A DNA stretch of 56,458 nucleotides from Verrucomicrobiota bacterium (GTDB taxonomy: Bacteria; Verrucomicrobiota; Verrucomicrobiia; Verrucomicrobiales; DEV007): positions 1 to 56,458 of the forward strand of contig JAGWVU010000031.1 of assembly GCA_018970725.1 (NCBI GenBank). The letters run 5' to 3'. Positions within the stretch are counted from its first letter, which is position 1. Every line of letters starts with the position of its first letter. The position numbers and the translations under genes are program-made. Shown here piece after piece: positions 1 through 9,272 of this stretch. The notes beneath the pieces are model-generated. The model had not been told where the DNA came from. It ran no database searches and was given only the letters and a program-made list of their open reading frames with translations.

Positions 1-494
1 AGTTCGTGGGAGACGATCGAACCCATCGCCGGATAATCGATCACCGCCGTCGGGGTGTAGCCCTTGAACAAATGATAGGTGGCGAGACCGTGGTCCGGAA
101 TCTTGCCGACGACGCTGCGGAGGATCGTCACCTCGTCGCAAATGGCCGCGGTTTTCGGAAAGTTCTCGCTCAGGATCTCCCCGCGCTTGGTCTTGATCAC
201 GCCGAAGGAACCGCGGTATTCCACCGGAGCCTCCGGCTTGGGATCGAACGATTCATGATGGGGAAAACCACCCGGCAGGTGGATCTGAATGACGCTTTTG
301 GCGCGGGCCTTGATTTTGCCGCCCGCCTCCATGGTCATCGCGGCCTTGTCCTGATCGGCGGCTTGCAGGCGGAAGAGATCGCCCATCGAAAGTCCGAGCG
401 CGCCGAGCACTCCGGCCTGCAAGGCGTCGCGTCGCGGCATCGAACGAAATCCGGAGCAACCGGCGGCGAATTTACGATTTGGTTTCGGGTTCAT
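1..494 (-). CDS. DUF1501 family secreted protein (partial, C-terminus outside window)
   Basis: Only the first 164 residues are present; the gene runs off the left edge. After the start the protein has a twin-arginine-like export signal ([10 protein letters not shown], then a hydrophobic [10 protein letters not shown] stretch). It then shows the DUF1501 hallmarks: [20 protein letters not shown] near residue 65 and, further on, a [13 protein letters not shown] segment. DUF1501 proteins are sulfatase/alkaline-phosphatase-fold proteins of unknown activity, very common in Planctomycetes and Verrucomicrobia and usually exported. The ATG at 494 is used; the internal ATG at 440 directly before RRDALQ is a good alternative. 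It is last in a same-strand row behind an amidohydrolase and a sigma/anti-sigma pair, so it may belong to the regulated set. The family call is firm, the role unknown. Confidence 0.85.
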   Translation of the reverse strand, partial: MNPKPNRKFAAGCSGFRSMPRRDALQAGVLGALGLSMGDLFRLQAADQDKAAMTMEAGGKIKARAKSVIQIHLPGGFPHHESFDPKPEAPVEYRGSFGVIKTKRGEILSENFPKTAAICDEVTILRSVVGKIPDHGLATYHLFKGYTPTAVIDYPAMGSIVSHE

Positions 495-569
495 GGTTCG
501 GGTGGTTTTGATGGGGAACTCCAGCTAGAGACTCCCGGTCGAGCCCCAATCTGACAAAAAAAGGTGGAT

Positions 570-1502
570 TCAACGGCGCCCGGGGCGCTCCACCCAGCGG
601 TAGGCGCGTTGGGAATTGAGGGAACAGAATTTGCGGGTAGCGCTCTCGCCTTTCTCAAAGGCATGCCGCAGGGGGACGCGCTCCAGCGTCTCATAGTCGG
701 AGATCGACTCGGAAACGGGCCAGTTGCTGGCATAGATGACGCGATCCTCGCCAAAGGCCTCCCACATCTCGTCGAGATAGGGCCGGTAAAAATCCAGTTC
801 GGTGGTTCCCGGCGGCCTTTTTTCGTGCAAGGCGGTCCGGACGAGGTGGGAGATCTTGCAAAACACGTTGGGATGCTTCGCCGCCGCGTGGATGGAATCG
901 ATCCACTCCGTCGTGGGGCCCGCCTCCGTGACCGGGGCGTGACCGCTGTGGTTGAGCACAATCCGCAAGGCGGGCAACCGTTCGGCGAGCCGTGCCACCA
1001 CCGCCGCGGAGCCATTCACGTCGAGCGCCAGATCCCGGTCGGCCAAGCGCTGCAAATCACCGGTCGAATCCGCCTCCAGCAGTTTTTCCGCCGCAGTCCC
1101 CGAGATTCGGATGCCGCGGAAGAGCGGATTGGCGGCAAAACGATCGAGGTCCTTGGCAAAGGCCGCCGAGCCGGGTTGCAGATTCCCGACGATCCCGAGC
1201 ACAAAGGGATCTTTTTCCGCGAGGTTCAGCAGCCAGGCATTGTCCTCCACCCACGGACTGGCCTCCACGATGACCGTGCCGGTCACCTTGCGGAACATCT
1301 TTTGCGCCCGCAGATGCTCCGGCAGGGTGGTGCGATAGAGCGGCGTGCCCTTGCCCGGAAACGGCACGCCTTGGGGACGCGCGGGATCATAAAAATGGGT
1401 GTGGCAGTCGATGATGTCGAGGTCCGGCGGCCCCTGCTGTGCCGCCACCCGTGAGACGCCGAGAAGCAAGGCGGAGAGCAGGCGGAGGGTGGGAAATTTC
1501 AT
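570..1502 (-). CDS. Secreted amidohydrolase 2 family TIM-barrel hydrolase
   Basis: A 310-residue protein with an N-terminal signal peptide (MKFPTLRLLSALLLGVSRVAA). The metal-dependent hydrolase pattern follows: DCHTHFYD at about residue 32 gives the HxH metal ligands, NHSGHAP near 185 supplies a third-strand histidine, and YASNWPVS near 258 supplies the late catalytic region. This layout fits the L-fuconolactonase / 2-pyrone-4,6-dicarboxylate lactonase branch, which opens sugar or aromatic lactones. The export signal is unusual for a lactonase but common for Verrucomicrobial homologues. It lies 38 bases downstream of the FecR-LamG gene and 75 bases upstream of the DUF1501 gene on the same strand, so co-transcription is likely. 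The exact substrate cannot be read from the sequence. Confidence 0.85.
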   Translation of the reverse strand: MKFPTLRLLSALLLGVSRVAAQQGPPDLDIIDCHTHFYDPARPQGVPFPGKGTPLYRTTLPEHLRAQKMFRKVTGTVIVEASPWVEDNAWLLNLAEKDPFVLGIVGNLQPGSAAFAKDLDRFAANPLFRGIRISGTAAEKLLEADSTGDLQRLADRDLALDVNGSAAVVARLAERLPALRIVLNHSGHAPVTEAGPTTEWIDSIHAAAKHPNVFCKISHLVRTALHEKRPPGTTELDFYRPYLDEMWEAFGEDRVIYASNWPVSESISDYETLERVPLRHAFEKGESATRKFCSLNSQRAYRWVERPGRR

Positions 1503-1540
1503 GGACGGGTGGCGGGAAAGAACGGACCGCGAGACTGGAT

Positions 1541-3121
1541 TCAGAGCTTCGGCATCGGCACCCGGAGCGGCGGATTGTCACGTGACCAGAGCAGGCTGGG
1601 GCGACCGCTTTCGGTCAGCGAGACCACTTCCGCAGCCGAGAGAGCGCGGTTCCAGATGGAGAGCTCATCCACCAGACCGCACAGCGCGCGCGAGGAGTCT
1701 TCATGAAAACGAGCGTCCCCCAGCCAGTTGCCGAGGCGACACTGCCCCGGCTGCAAGAGCACATCCCCCTTTGCCAGCTCGGACTCCAGCACCGGCAGAC
1801 CATTGATGTAAATCACATGACGCCGCTGCGGCAGAGACAGCACAGAGACCACATGCACCCACTTGCCCACCGGCACCGGATTCCCCACCCAGCGCTGGTT
1901 AGGCCGACCCAAACCGAGCAAACCGCCACGCGGCAGGCCCAGCCGGTTCATCTGAAAATGGAATCCCCCAGCATCAGATCCATTCGAGTTCAGGATGGCA
2001 TTCATCTCGTGCTCAAAGCGCTCCACCTTCAGCCACACCGCCACCGTCAGCTCCGAGTGCTCGCCGGGAATCTCGATCTCCACGAAATCACTGTCCCGGT
2101 CGAACCACAGAGCCTCCTTCCCGGGCCAACGTCCCGTGGCCCAACGCGCTCCGGCGATCCGTCCGTCCGGCACCCCGCTACTCCGCGCCGCGTTGACCAG
2201 CAACGAAGGATTCCCACCCCGCTCAAAGGGAAACCAGGCGATCAAGCCGGGATCGGCCAGCCGTTCCTTCCGCCGCGCCGCCCAACGCAGGTGCCCGATG
2301 TCGCCCGGCGAGGGAAACCCGCCCAGCTCCATGTCTGGAACCTCTTCCAGACGGCCATCCCGGAATCCTAACGAATCGCCCACAAACGCACTGCGCAGGA
2401 TCGTGCCCGCGCCATCGCCCCGGCGCAGATTCACCTGACCGTCAAAAACATGCATCCGGTTCTCCCCGGTGGCCCCGTCCACGCTGAGGCCGAACTCGGT
2501 GCCGACATCCTCGTAAGCCAAATCCTCGGTCACCACGGTGAAACCATGCGCCGTGGGCGGCACAATCGCCCGCACCCGGCCCGCCGCCAGATGGGTTCGC
2601 ATGGGATCGCGAATCTCGAAACGGGCCGGACCTTCCACCACCAGATCCGCGCCGTTCACATAACGCAACTGCACGGTTCCCTGCAACAGGTCATAGACCC
2701 CCGGATCAAAACGGACTTCTCCCGGGCGACGCGGCCGGGCAAACACCGCCCCCGCTTCATCCACCAGCATGGCGGTGACCACACCGGTACCCGGCGTGCC
2801 GGTCGTGGACCGTTTCGATCCGGGATTTCCGCCCGGCGGGCTCCACCACGACGCCATGGCGACCAGACAAGCCGCCACCGCGATTCCCCACGCCACCCAT
2901 TGGGGACAACCGACGGACGCTTTCCGGCCCGGTGCCGACTCACCGGACCCGGTCCGGGCGAGGGCCAGCGCGTGCAGGCCCTCCTCGACTTCGGCCAAGG
3001 CCCGCAACGCCGCCCGCAACTCCGCGTCTTCCCGCAAACGGTCCTGCAAGAGAACAAACTCTTCCCCGGACAACCGCCCGTGGCGCCAGGCGTCAAGCCG
3101 TTCCAGGTCCTCCCTCTTCAT
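1541..3121 (-). CDS. FecR-type anti-sigma factor with C-terminal LamG domain
   Basis: About 526 residues. The N-terminus (about 1-70) is charged and cytoplasmic, beginning MKREDLERLDAWRHGRLS like zinc-less anti-sigma N-domains. One membrane segment follows (about 75-93, WVAWGIAVAACLVAMASWW). A FecR-like periplasmic domain covers about 115-260, with MRTHLAAGRVRAIVPPTAHG and DVGTEFGLSVDG. A LamG / concanavalin-like domain at about 315-500 ends in LSIWNRALSAAEVVSL. FecR proteins sequester and release an ECF sigma factor in response to a surface signal; LamG domains bind carbohydrate. The start is set at the ATG at 3121 because it overlaps the stop of the upstream sigma gene in an ATGA junction. 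A sensor for extracellular polysaccharide is an inference. Confidence 0.88.
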   Translation of the reverse strand: MKREDLERLDAWRHGRLSGEEFVLLQDRLREDAELRAALRALAEVEEGLHALALARTGSGESAPGRKASVGCPQWVAWGIAVAACLVAMASWWSPPGGNPGSKRSTTGTPGTGVVTAMLVDEAGAVFARPRRPGEVRFDPGVYDLLQGTVQLRYVNGADLVVEGPARFEIRDPMRTHLAAGRVRAIVPPTAHGFTVVTEDLAYEDVGTEFGLSVDGATGENRMHVFDGQVNLRRGDGAGTILRSAFVGDSLGFRDGRLEEVPDMELGGFPSPGDIGHLRWAARRKERLADPGLIAWFPFERGGNPSLLVNAARSSGVPDGRIAGARWATGRWPGKEALWFDRDSDFVEIEIPGEHSELTVAVWLKVERFEHEMNAILNSNGSDAGGFHFQMNRLGLPRGGLLGLGRPNQRWVGNPVPVGKWVHVVSVLSLPQRRHVIYINGLPVLESELAKGDVLLQPGQCRLGNWLGDARFHEDSSRALCGLVDELSIWNRALSAAEVVSLTESGRPSLLWSRDNPPLRVPMPKL

Positions 3122-3651
3122 GATGCCCCTCCATCTCCGGCCAAACCGGATTCCACGCACTTCCGCAAATCAAGGCGCAACCGGCGCAGCATCTGGTAGA
3201 GGGCATCCTCGGAGCGGCCCAAGCGCCCGGCCAAGGCCCGCGCGGTGCAACCCGGCGTGTAGACTTCCAGCAACAGCTGCCGGCGCGTCTCCGGCAACTT
3301 TTCGAGGCAACGTTCCAAAAGGGAGAGCCTTTTGGCGCGCCCCGGCGCCTCTTCCCCGGCCTCCGCCAGAATCCGCTCGACCAGATCCGTGTCCAACACG
3401 AAGCGCTCCCGCGCCCGCGTCCTCAGGAACTTCAGAATCTCATAACGGGCAATCACGCAGGCCCATCGGCCGAAACCCTCGCGGTCGGTCAACGAGTCGA
3501 ACTTCCGCCAAGCCACCAAGCTCACCGCCTGCATCACCTCGTCCACATCCTCCGCCCGGTGGACCACCGACCGGATCACCGCGCGGACCGACGGTTCATG
3601 CCGCAACAACAGCCGAATGAAGCTCTCATGGGTGGAATCGGCGTCGTTCAC
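3118..3651 (-). CDS. ECF-like RNA polymerase sigma factor, Rhodopirellula/Verrucomicrobium family
   Basis: About 177 residues from a GTG start at 3651 (VNDADSTHESFIRLLLRHEP). Sigma region 2 is seen in RAEDVDEVMQAVSLVAWRKF followed by FGRWACVIARYEILKFLR, and region 4 in LEKLPETRRQLLLEVYTPG followed by the helix-turn-helix-like SEDALYQMLRRLRLDLRKC. This matches the small sigma-70 family expanded in Planctomycetes and Verrucomicrobia. There is no ATG in the frame. The next upstream start-like codon, a TTG at 3771, would overlap the preceding gene by 74 bases, so GTG is preferred, with CGGGAG about ten bases before it. The stop overlaps the anti-sigma start by four bases, which fits translational coupling and a fixed sigma/anti-sigma ratio. 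Confidence 0.85.
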   Translation of the reverse strand: MNDADSTHESFIRLLLRHEPSVRAVIRSVVHRAEDVDEVMQAVSLVAWRKFDSLTDREGFGRWACVIARYEILKFLRTRARERFVLDTDLVERILAEAGEEAPGRAKRLSLLERCLEKLPETRRQLLLEVYTPGCTARALAGRLGRSEDALYQMLRRLRLDLRKCVESGLAGDGGAS

Positions 3652-3697
3652 TACCTGACTACTCCCGTGCCCCTGGAAATCTGACAAAGATTCGCCC

Positions 3698-4606
3698 TCA
3701 GCGGGCCGGTTTCCCCTCCCGGTATTGTGTGGAGAGCCAAGCCTCGATCCGGGAAATTTCCCCGGGTGCAAGCTCCCGGTTGAAAACGAGGGTTTCCGCG
3801 AGATCCATCGTTCCCACGGAATCGACCCCGTTTTCCAGACCCTGCCCCAGCCGGATCAGCCCTCCGGCTGGTTCTCCCCTCCCCTCGATCCTCGCTTCCC
3901 GTGCCTGCCGGGGCGGGCCGTTCAGCGGCAGGACGGCCAAACGGCAGATTCCGCCGCCCGGCCGGGGATTCCAGGCGAGGGAGACGATCACCCAGCTCTC
4001 CCGCGGCCCGCTGACCCTGAGCAGGGAAACGCCCGGCACGGGCGACCACTCGAAGGAGCCATCCGGATGCGCCCGCAAGACCCTCCCGCGCCCCGGCCCG
4101 GTTGGAGGATCCAGTTCCAAGGTGTCGAGCGTCTGCCCGGGCGCGACCCGACAGCGCACGACCTGCAGGACGGTCAGGGCGCCGGCTGCCGGACCGGTTC
4201 CCTCCATGAAGGCGCCCGGACCGAAGGCAAGAAAACGCAGTTGCCCGCGGTCCGGGGTCAACCGGAGCTCCTTGACGACCGGTTGATACCGGGAGTCTCG
4301 CGGCGCCTCCAACGCGGCCCGACCCCCGAGCGTCGAGAAATCCGCCCACCGGTCGACCCGGTCGCCCACCATGGCGTCCCCCGGCTTCCCGTCTTCGGCC
4401 CGCCGCAGGACATCCCGTCCCGCCGAGTAACGGCTGATCAGAGCCGCATCGAACGGCCCCGGCCCGACAAACGCGATGGCAGGAAAAGAGGGCCGGATTT
4501 CCGGACGATGGCGTTTCAGCGCAAATCCCCCCGCGGCCAGGGCCACGGCCTCGATCACGAGCAACGCGTAGCCGACTTTGGCAGCCATTCCATACAGGTT
4601 TTGCAT
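3698..4606 (-). CDS. Membrane-anchored LamG-like (concanavalin-fold) protein
   Basis: 302 residues, function unknown. An N-terminal membrane anchor ([24 protein letters not shown]) is followed by an extracytoplasmic domain. Its last segment, [19 protein letters not shown], is the typical closing strand of LamG-like jellyroll domains in PVC bacteria. The ATG at 4606 is used; the ATG at 4588 just before the anchor is a second choice. The frame stays open for another 950 bases upstream, but that part is antisense to rimK and is not coding. The gene sits 46 bases before the sigma factor on the same strand and has its own promoter candidate (4620-4647), so it probably heads the sigma/anti-sigma operon. 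It could be a co-sensor or a target of the system. Confidence 0.72.
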   Translation of the reverse strand: MQNLYGMAAKVGYALLVIEAVALAAGGFALKRHRPEIRPSFPAIAFVGPGPFDAALISRYSAGRDVLRRAEDGKPGDAMVGDRVDRWADFSTLGGRAALEAPRDSRYQPVVKELRLTPDRGQLRFLAFGPGAFMEGTGPAAGALTVLQVVRCRVAPGQTLDTLELDPPTGPGRGRVLRAHPDGSFEWSPVPGVSLLRVSGPRESWVIVSLAWNPRPGGGICRLAVLPLNGPPRQAREARIEGRGEPAGGLIRLGQGLENGVDSVGTMDLAETLVFNRELAPGEISRIEAWLSTQYREGKPAR

Positions 4607-4619
4607 ATCCGGCCCGACC

Positions 4620-4647
4620 AGCCTAAAGGATGGCGCCCCACGGTCAA
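4620..4647 (-). promoter_or_regulatory. Candidate sigma-70-type promoter of the LamG/sigma operon
   Basis: On the minus strand TTGACC (4647-4642), a 16-base spacer and TAGGCT (4625-4620) precede the ATG at 4606. The same TAGGCT hexamer recurs at 34520. Only 13 bases separate the -10 box from the start codon, so the leader would be about 7 bases. Confidence 0.5.
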
Positions 4648-4738
4648 GCCTCCCTTGGAAGGATTGACCGGCCCGCAATTGAGTTGCTTTGCGAGGAACC
4701 GGAACGATAGTGCGCGCCTTCAGAAGCGAACGCTCCCC

Positions 4739-5701
4739 ATGTCCACCCAGCCTGATCCCGCGGACGATGCCGATGCTGACGAGGAACGCCCCTTTTTGAA
4801 GGTCGGCATCCTGTCGCGCAACGAGAGCCTCTTTTCCACCAGGAGCCTGGTGCGGGCCGGAGAAGCCCGGGGCCATGAGGTTCATGTCATCGACTACCTC
4901 AAGTGCCACATGAACATCACCTCGCACAATCCCCGGATTTATCTGGGGGACGAGGAGTTGACCGGCTTCGACGCGATCATCCCGCGAATTGGGACGACCC
5001 ACACGTTCTTCGGCACCGCCGTGGTGCGGCAGTTCGAGATGATGGGTGTTTACTGCGTGAACGAAAGCGTGGCCATCAGCCGGTCTCGGGACAAGCTCCG
5101 CAGCCTGCAATTGCTGGCCCGCAAGGGGATCGGACTCCCGGTCACCGGCTTTGCCCACGACACGGACGCCACCCAGCATCTCATCGACCTCTGCGGCGGC
5201 GCCCCGCTCGTGATCAAACTGCTCGAGGGCACCCAGGGAGTGGGCGTGGTCCTTGCGGAGACGCCCCAGGCGGCGGAATCGGTCATCGAGGCCTTTCGCG
5301 GGCTGGACGCCAACATTCTCGTCCAGGAGTTCATCGAGGAAGCCGGCGGCTCGGACATCCGCTGCCTTGTCATCGGTGACAAGGTGGTGGCGGCCATGCG
5401 GCGCACCGCCAAAGCGGGGGAATTCCGCTCGAATCTCCACCGCGGCGGTCAGGCCTCGATCATCAAAATCACGCCCGAGGAACGCACCACCGCCGCCCGC
5501 GCCGCCCGGGTCATGGGCCTGAACTTCGCCGGGGTCGACCTTCTGCGCTCCAACCACGGAAGCCTCATCATGGAGGTCAACTCTTCGCCGGGCCTCGAGG
5601 GAATCGAAACGGCCACCGGCAAGGACGTCTCCGGCATGCTCTACCGCTTCATCGAGCGCTCCGCCAGAGCCGGCAAAACCAGAACCCGCGGCAAGGGATG
5701 A
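4739..5701 (+). CDS. rimK: RimK-family ATP-grasp alpha-L-glutamate ligase
   Basis: 320 residues. The protein starts with an acidic 20-residue extension and then aligns with RimK from [19 protein letters not shown] onward. The N-domain ends around [20 protein letters not shown], and the ATP-grasp domain runs from about residue 115 with [38 protein letters not shown] and [13 protein letters not shown], the magnesium/ATP-binding end. RimK adds glutamates to the C-terminus of ribosomal protein S6 in E. coli; relatives ligate amino acids to other acceptors. Length is close to E. coli RimK (300). The ATG at 4739 is chosen; upstream open frame is antisense to the divergent LamG gene. The last four bases overlap the start of the polysaccharide lyase gene (ATGA). 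Confidence 0.92.
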   Translation: MSTQPDPADDADADEERPFLKVGILSRNESLFSTRSLVRAGEARGHEVHVIDYLKCHMNITSHNPRIYLGDEELTGFDAIIPRIGTTHTFFGTAVVRQFEMMGVYCVNESVAISRSRDKLRSLQLLARKGIGLPVTGFAHDTDATQHLIDLCGGAPLVIKLLEGTQGVGVVLAETPQAAESVIEAFRGLDANILVQEFIEEAGGSDIRCLVIGDKVVAAMRRTAKAGEFRSNLHRGGQASIIKITPEERTTAARAARVMGLNFAGVDLLRSNHGSLIMEVNSSPGLEGIETATGKDVSGMLYRFIERSARAGKTRTRGKG

Positions 5702-7032
5702 GGTTTTGCCTCGCGGCTCTCCAGCTCGCCGCGCTCACGCCCGTCTCCGCTCCGGCGGCGGAGCACCACGCCGCCTCGGTGGCGGAATTCAACAAGGTCA
5801 TCGCCCTCGCCAAACCGGGTGACACCGTCTTTCTCGAGGCCGGGGAATGGAAGGACGCGGATCTCGTGGTGGCGGCACAAGGGACCGCGGATCTGCCCGT
5901 CACGGTGCAAGCCCGGCACCCGGGAAAAACCGTGATCACCGGCCGGAGCCGACTCCGGTTCGCCGGGAATCACCTCGTAGTCTCCGGCCTGTTTTTCAAG
6001 GGAGCGTGGCACAAGGAGGACCTCATCGAGTTCCGGCGGGATTCGAAAAAACCGGCCCACGACTGCCGCCTCACCCAATGCGCGGTGGTCGATTGCAACG
6101 CCCCCGAAAACAAGGAAACCCGCTGGATCGGGCTTTACGGGCAGCGAAACCGCGTCGATCACTGCTGGGTCCAAGGCAAGACATCCAAGGGCACCACGCT
6201 TGTGGTCTGGCTCAAGGGAATCCCGGCGGATCACCGGATCGATCACAACCACTTCGGCCCCCGGCCGGAACTGAAGCAAAACGGAGGCGAGACCATCCGG
6301 GTGGGCGACAGCAAGACGTCGATGCAGATGAGCCGCACCGTCGTGGAAGCGAACTGCTTCGAACGGTGCGATGGCGAGGCGGAGATCATTTCCAACAAAT
6401 CCTGCGGCAACATTTACCGGGGAAACACCTTCCGGAGCTGCTCCGGTTCCCTCACCCTACGCCATGGGAACGACTGCCTTGTCACAGGAAACTTCTTTCT
6501 CGGGGAACACGCCAAGGGGACCGGCGGGGTGCGGGTCATCGGGGAACGTCACCGCGTCATCGGAAACTATTTTCAGGATTTGGCGGGTGACGAAGCCCGC
6601 GCCGGGCTTTGCCTCGTCAACGGGTTGCAGGATTCCCCCTTGAACGGTTACTTCCAGGTGCGCGGCGCCGAAGTCACCGGGAACAGCTGGGTGAACTGCA
6701 AGCTCCCGGTGTTCATCGGCCAAACCGACGAGGACGAGGGCAATTCCCTGCCCGTGCAAGGCGTCGTCCTCTCCCGGAACCTGTTCTCCGGCCGAACCCC
6801 CGCCGTCAAGACCGCTCTGGCCGGGGACGTCATCTGGAAGGAAAACATCGTCCATCCCGACGCCGCGCCGCAACCTGCAATCAACGGGCTGGAGGTCGTC
6901 GAGTTCGTCCTCAAGGGCGAACCGGTCCGGCTTCCCCCCGCCGATAGCCCCGCCGCCGGCCATGGTTTTGCCTTGTCGGACGGGGCGCAAGGCCCGTTGC
7001 TTCCCTCGCAAACCGGTCCGGAGTGGCGGTAA
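5698..7032 (+). CDS. Secreted PL6 family polysaccharide lyase (chondroitinase B / alginate lyase type)
   Basis: 444 residues with a short signal peptide ([21 protein letters not shown]). The body is a right-handed beta-helix of the PL6 type: [18 protein letters not shown] at the first coil, then [15 protein letters not shown] and [20 protein letters not shown], which are hallmark PL6 strings. The catalytic pair of PL6 enzymes, one Lys and one Arg, is probably the Lys of SNKSCGN and the Arg of TLRHGND (about residues 230 and 255). PL6 enzymes cleave uronic-acid polymers such as alginate or dermatan sulfate by beta-elimination with calcium. The start codon overlaps the rimK stop, so the two are translationally coupled. 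Substrate specificity cannot be decided here. Confidence 0.9.
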   Translation: MRFCLAALQLAALTPVSAPAAEHHAASVAEFNKVIALAKPGDTVFLEAGEWKDADLVVAAQGTADLPVTVQARHPGKTVITGRSRLRFAGNHLVVSGLFFKGAWHKEDLIEFRRDSKKPAHDCRLTQCAVVDCNAPENKETRWIGLYGQRNRVDHCWVQGKTSKGTTLVVWLKGIPADHRIDHNHFGPRPELKQNGGETIRVGDSKTSMQMSRTVVEANCFERCDGEAEIISNKSCGNIYRGNTFRSCSGSLTLRHGNDCLVTGNFFLGEHAKGTGGVRVIGERHRVIGNYFQDLAGDEARAGLCLVNGLQDSPLNGYFQVRGAEVTGNSWVNCKLPVFIGQTDEDEGNSLPVQGVVLSRNLFSGRTPAVKTALAGDVIWKENIVHPDAAPQPAINGLEVVEFVLKGEPVRLPPADSPAAGHGFALSDGAQGPLLPSQTGPEWR

Positions 7033-7057
7033 GCCCCTTCCCGGCAACGCCTTGAAA

Positions 7058-7085
7058 TTGACTCGCCAGCGTTCCCACCCATAAT
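7058..7085 (+). promoter_or_regulatory. Candidate promoter of trxB, very short leader
   Basis: TTGACT at 7058-7063, a 16-base spacer and CATAAT at 7080-7085 form the best sigma-70-like promoter in the window. The start codon at 7095 is nine bases after the -10 box, so transcription would begin two or three bases before the ATG. No Shine-Dalgarno sequence is visible. Confidence 0.65.
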
Positions 7086-7094
7086 AGCGGCGCC

Positions 7095-8012
7095 ATGGAA
7101 AACCTCATCATCATCGGAACCGGATGCGCCGGTTGGACCGCCGCAATTTACTCCGCCCGCGCCAATCTCGCCCCCCTCGTCCTGGCCGGCTCCCAGCTGG
7201 GCGGCCAGTTGACCACGACCACCGAGGTGGAGAATTTCCCCGGGTTCCCCGAGGGCATCCAAGGTCCCGACCTCATGATGCGGATGCAGGAACAAGCCGA
7301 AAAGTTCGGCGCGAGGATCGCCTACGAGGAGGTCGTCGAAGTCACCCGCCTGCCCGATCACTTCCTTGTCCGCACCGGAGAAAAGACCTATGAAGCCCAA
7401 ACGGTGATCCTCGCCACCGGAGCCAGTCCCCGGCACCTCGGCCTGCCGAACGAACGCGAACTGATCGGCCATGGCCTCACCAGTTGCGCCACCTGTGACG
7501 GTGCGTTTTATCGCGATGTGCCCGTCTGCGTCGTGGGTGGAGGGGACAGCGCTTGTGAGGAAGCCGGCTTCCTCACCCGCTTCGCCTCACGCGTTTATCT
7601 CATCCACCGGAGGGGGGAACTGCGGGCATCAAAGATCATGGCGGAACGGGCGCTGGCCAACCCGAAAATCACCCCGGTCTGGAATAGCCACATCACCGCT
7701 TACCTCACCGATGAACAGGGGGAAATGGCCAAGGTCAGACTGCAGAATCTCGTGACCGGAGCCGAAAGCGAACTTGAGGTCCGCTGCGTTTTCGTGGCGA
7801 TCGGGCACGTGCCGAACACCCGGTTCCTCAATGGCTTGGTCGAGTTGGACGAGAACGGCTACATCTTGCAGCAGCGCGGCACCATGACCAACATCCCGGG
7901 GCTCTTCGCGGCGGGGGACGTGGCGGATCACATTTACCGCCAAGCCGTGACCGCCGCCGGCAGCGGATGCGCCGCCGCCTTGGACGCGGAGCGCTATCTG
8001 GCGGGCCATTGA
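7095..8012 (+). CDS. trxB: Thioredoxin reductase
   Basis: 305 residues, the usual length. The FAD-binding motif is at the N-terminus (IIGTGCAGWTAAIYSARA, with a Cys where most homologues have Pro). The redox-active pair is Cys131 and Cys134 in SCATCDGAFYRD. The NADPH site is VCVVGGGDSACEEAGFLTR at about 144-162, and the closing FAD motif is GLFAAGDVADHIYRQAVTA. The enzyme passes electrons from NADPH to thioredoxin in the cytoplasm. It stands alone, convergent with the desaturase gene 24 bases away, and has its own promoter candidate at 7058-7085. Confidence 0.97.
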   Translation: MENLIIIGTGCAGWTAAIYSARANLAPLVLAGSQLGGQLTTTTEVENFPGFPEGIQGPDLMMRMQEQAEKFGARIAYEEVVEVTRLPDHFLVRTGEKTYEAQTVILATGASPRHLGLPNERELIGHGLTSCATCDGAFYRDVPVCVVGGGDSACEEAGFLTRFASRVYLIHRRGELRASKIMAERALANPKITPVWNSHITAYLTDEQGEMAKVRLQNLVTGAESELEVRCVFVAIGHVPNTRFLNGLVELDENGYILQQRGTMTNIPGLFAAGDVADHIYRQAVTAAGSGCAAALDAERYLAGH

Positions 8013-8036
8013 AGAAAAACCCGCCCCCTCATCCAC

Positions 8037-9272
8037 TCACCAACCGGCGGCTTGCCGGGGTCGGCCCGTGAGGGAATCGAGCAAACTGCGCTTTCCGGAG
8101 GGAGCCCGGAACGTGCCGACCGTCTCCTCGAACTGCGCGCGGTAGGATTCGGAGGTTTTCATCAGCTCGTCATGCGCCCCGCGCAAGTTGTAGTGCGGGA
8201 TGTTCGGGTAAATGTGATGGACGAGGTGGAAATCATTGCCATACCCCAAAACCGCCCAACGGGTGAAGGGATCCGCATGGATGATGCGGGAATTGTCCAG
8301 CTTGCCCACCCCCAGATTTGCGTGTTGATAGACTTCGCGCAACAGCATCAGGTAAGGAAACACGTAGACCAAGGGCAGGATCCAAAAGAGCGCGTAATAC
8401 AACGTGATCGGCAGTCCGGTGAGGATTTGCAACCCACACAGGAGCAAAAAGACAATCCCGTGGAAGCTCAGACGGTAGAGCGCGCCCCATTTGCGGCTGT
8501 AGGCGAGACCGCCCGCCGCTGCGCCCTCGTAAAACGAAGCCGGGATCAAGGCCATGATGCCGAGCACCGTCAGGAGGAACGCGGCCGGCGGCAACAGAAC
8601 CCAAGCGCCCACCAGATTGATCTCGGAGACCCGGGTCACGCCGATCATCAACAACAGGGAGAGCAACCCGCAAAGGGTCGGTGACTTAAACCATGGCCTC
8701 CGCGGGCCCGACTTCGGCCCACTTCCCACCGAAAGCACCTTGGTCAAATCCACCAGGTTGCGGAGAACGAACGGCGGCCAGAAAAACTTCACGTAATACT
8801 GGAGGATGAAAGACGGGCGCGGCATCGGAAACCTCGCATACAAATCCGCCGCTTTGTCCCCCGCCCAATTGGGATCATGCTCCGGATCATTGGGATGCAA
8901 ATGATGACCGGAATGCTTCGCCCGATAACTCGTCAGACTGCTCCAGAGTGGGAAAAAACAGGTCAGGTTGGCGATGACGTCGTTCCAGAACCGGTTGGGC
9001 AGCAACAGATGATGGGAGGACTCATGCCCCAACAAACCGATGCGGTGGAGCACCACCCCGGTGAACACAAAGGTCACCAGCCCCACCGGAACCGTCATCC
9101 AGATCGGCAGACCCCAGTCGTCACGCTGCAACAAAAAGAGAATGGTGGCAGCGTGCACGACCAGAAGGCAGGCATACTCGAACCCGACCGCGGCCAGATT
9201 CGAGTAAGGCTGCAGCCGGGTCCACCTTCGAAGGGAATCGACTGCCAAAAGCTGACTGGACTTTGCTACCAT
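8037..9272 (-). CDS. Membrane fatty acid desaturase
   Basis: 411 residues from the ATG at 9272. The three histidine boxes of the membrane di-iron desaturases are all present: HESSH at 83-87, HSGHH at 120-124 and HLVHH at 349-353, plus QHANLG at about 316, which often contributes a ligand. Hydrophobic segments flank the boxes at about 30-80, 95-115, 200-240 and 270-310. The likely reaction is oxygen-dependent introduction of a double bond, or a related hydroxylation, in membrane acyl chains. Upstream in-frame sequence reaches into the sulfotransferase gene and is not coding. A 157-base gap separates the two same-strand genes; it contains the perfect dyad AATTCT-T-AGAATT at 9323-9335. Confidence 0.92.
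   Translation of the reverse strand: MVAKSSQLLAVDSLRRWTRLQPYSNLAAVGFEYACLLVVHAATILFLLQRDDWGLPIWMTVPVGLVTFVFTGVVLHRIGLLGHESSHHLLLPNRFWNDVIANLTCFFPLWSSLTSYRAKHSGHHLHPNDPEHDPNWAGDKAADLYARFPMPRPSFILQYYVKFFWPPFVLRNLVDLTKVLSVGSGPKSGPRRPWFKSPTLCGLLSLLLMIGVTRVSEINLVGAWVLLPPAAFLLTVLGIMALIPASFYEGAAAGGLAYSRKWGALYRLSFHGIVFLLLCGLQILTGLPITLYYALFWILPLVYVFPYLMLLREVYQHANLGVGKLDNSRIIHADPFTRWAVLGYGNDFHLVHHIYPNIPHYNLRGAHDELMKTSESYRAQFEETVGTFRAPSGKRSLLDSLTGRPRQAAGW

Noticed and set aside
4607-5557. Extended N-terminus of the LamG-like gene
   Set aside because: The frame is open but antisense to rimK; the real protein starts with its membrane anchor at 4606 or 4588.
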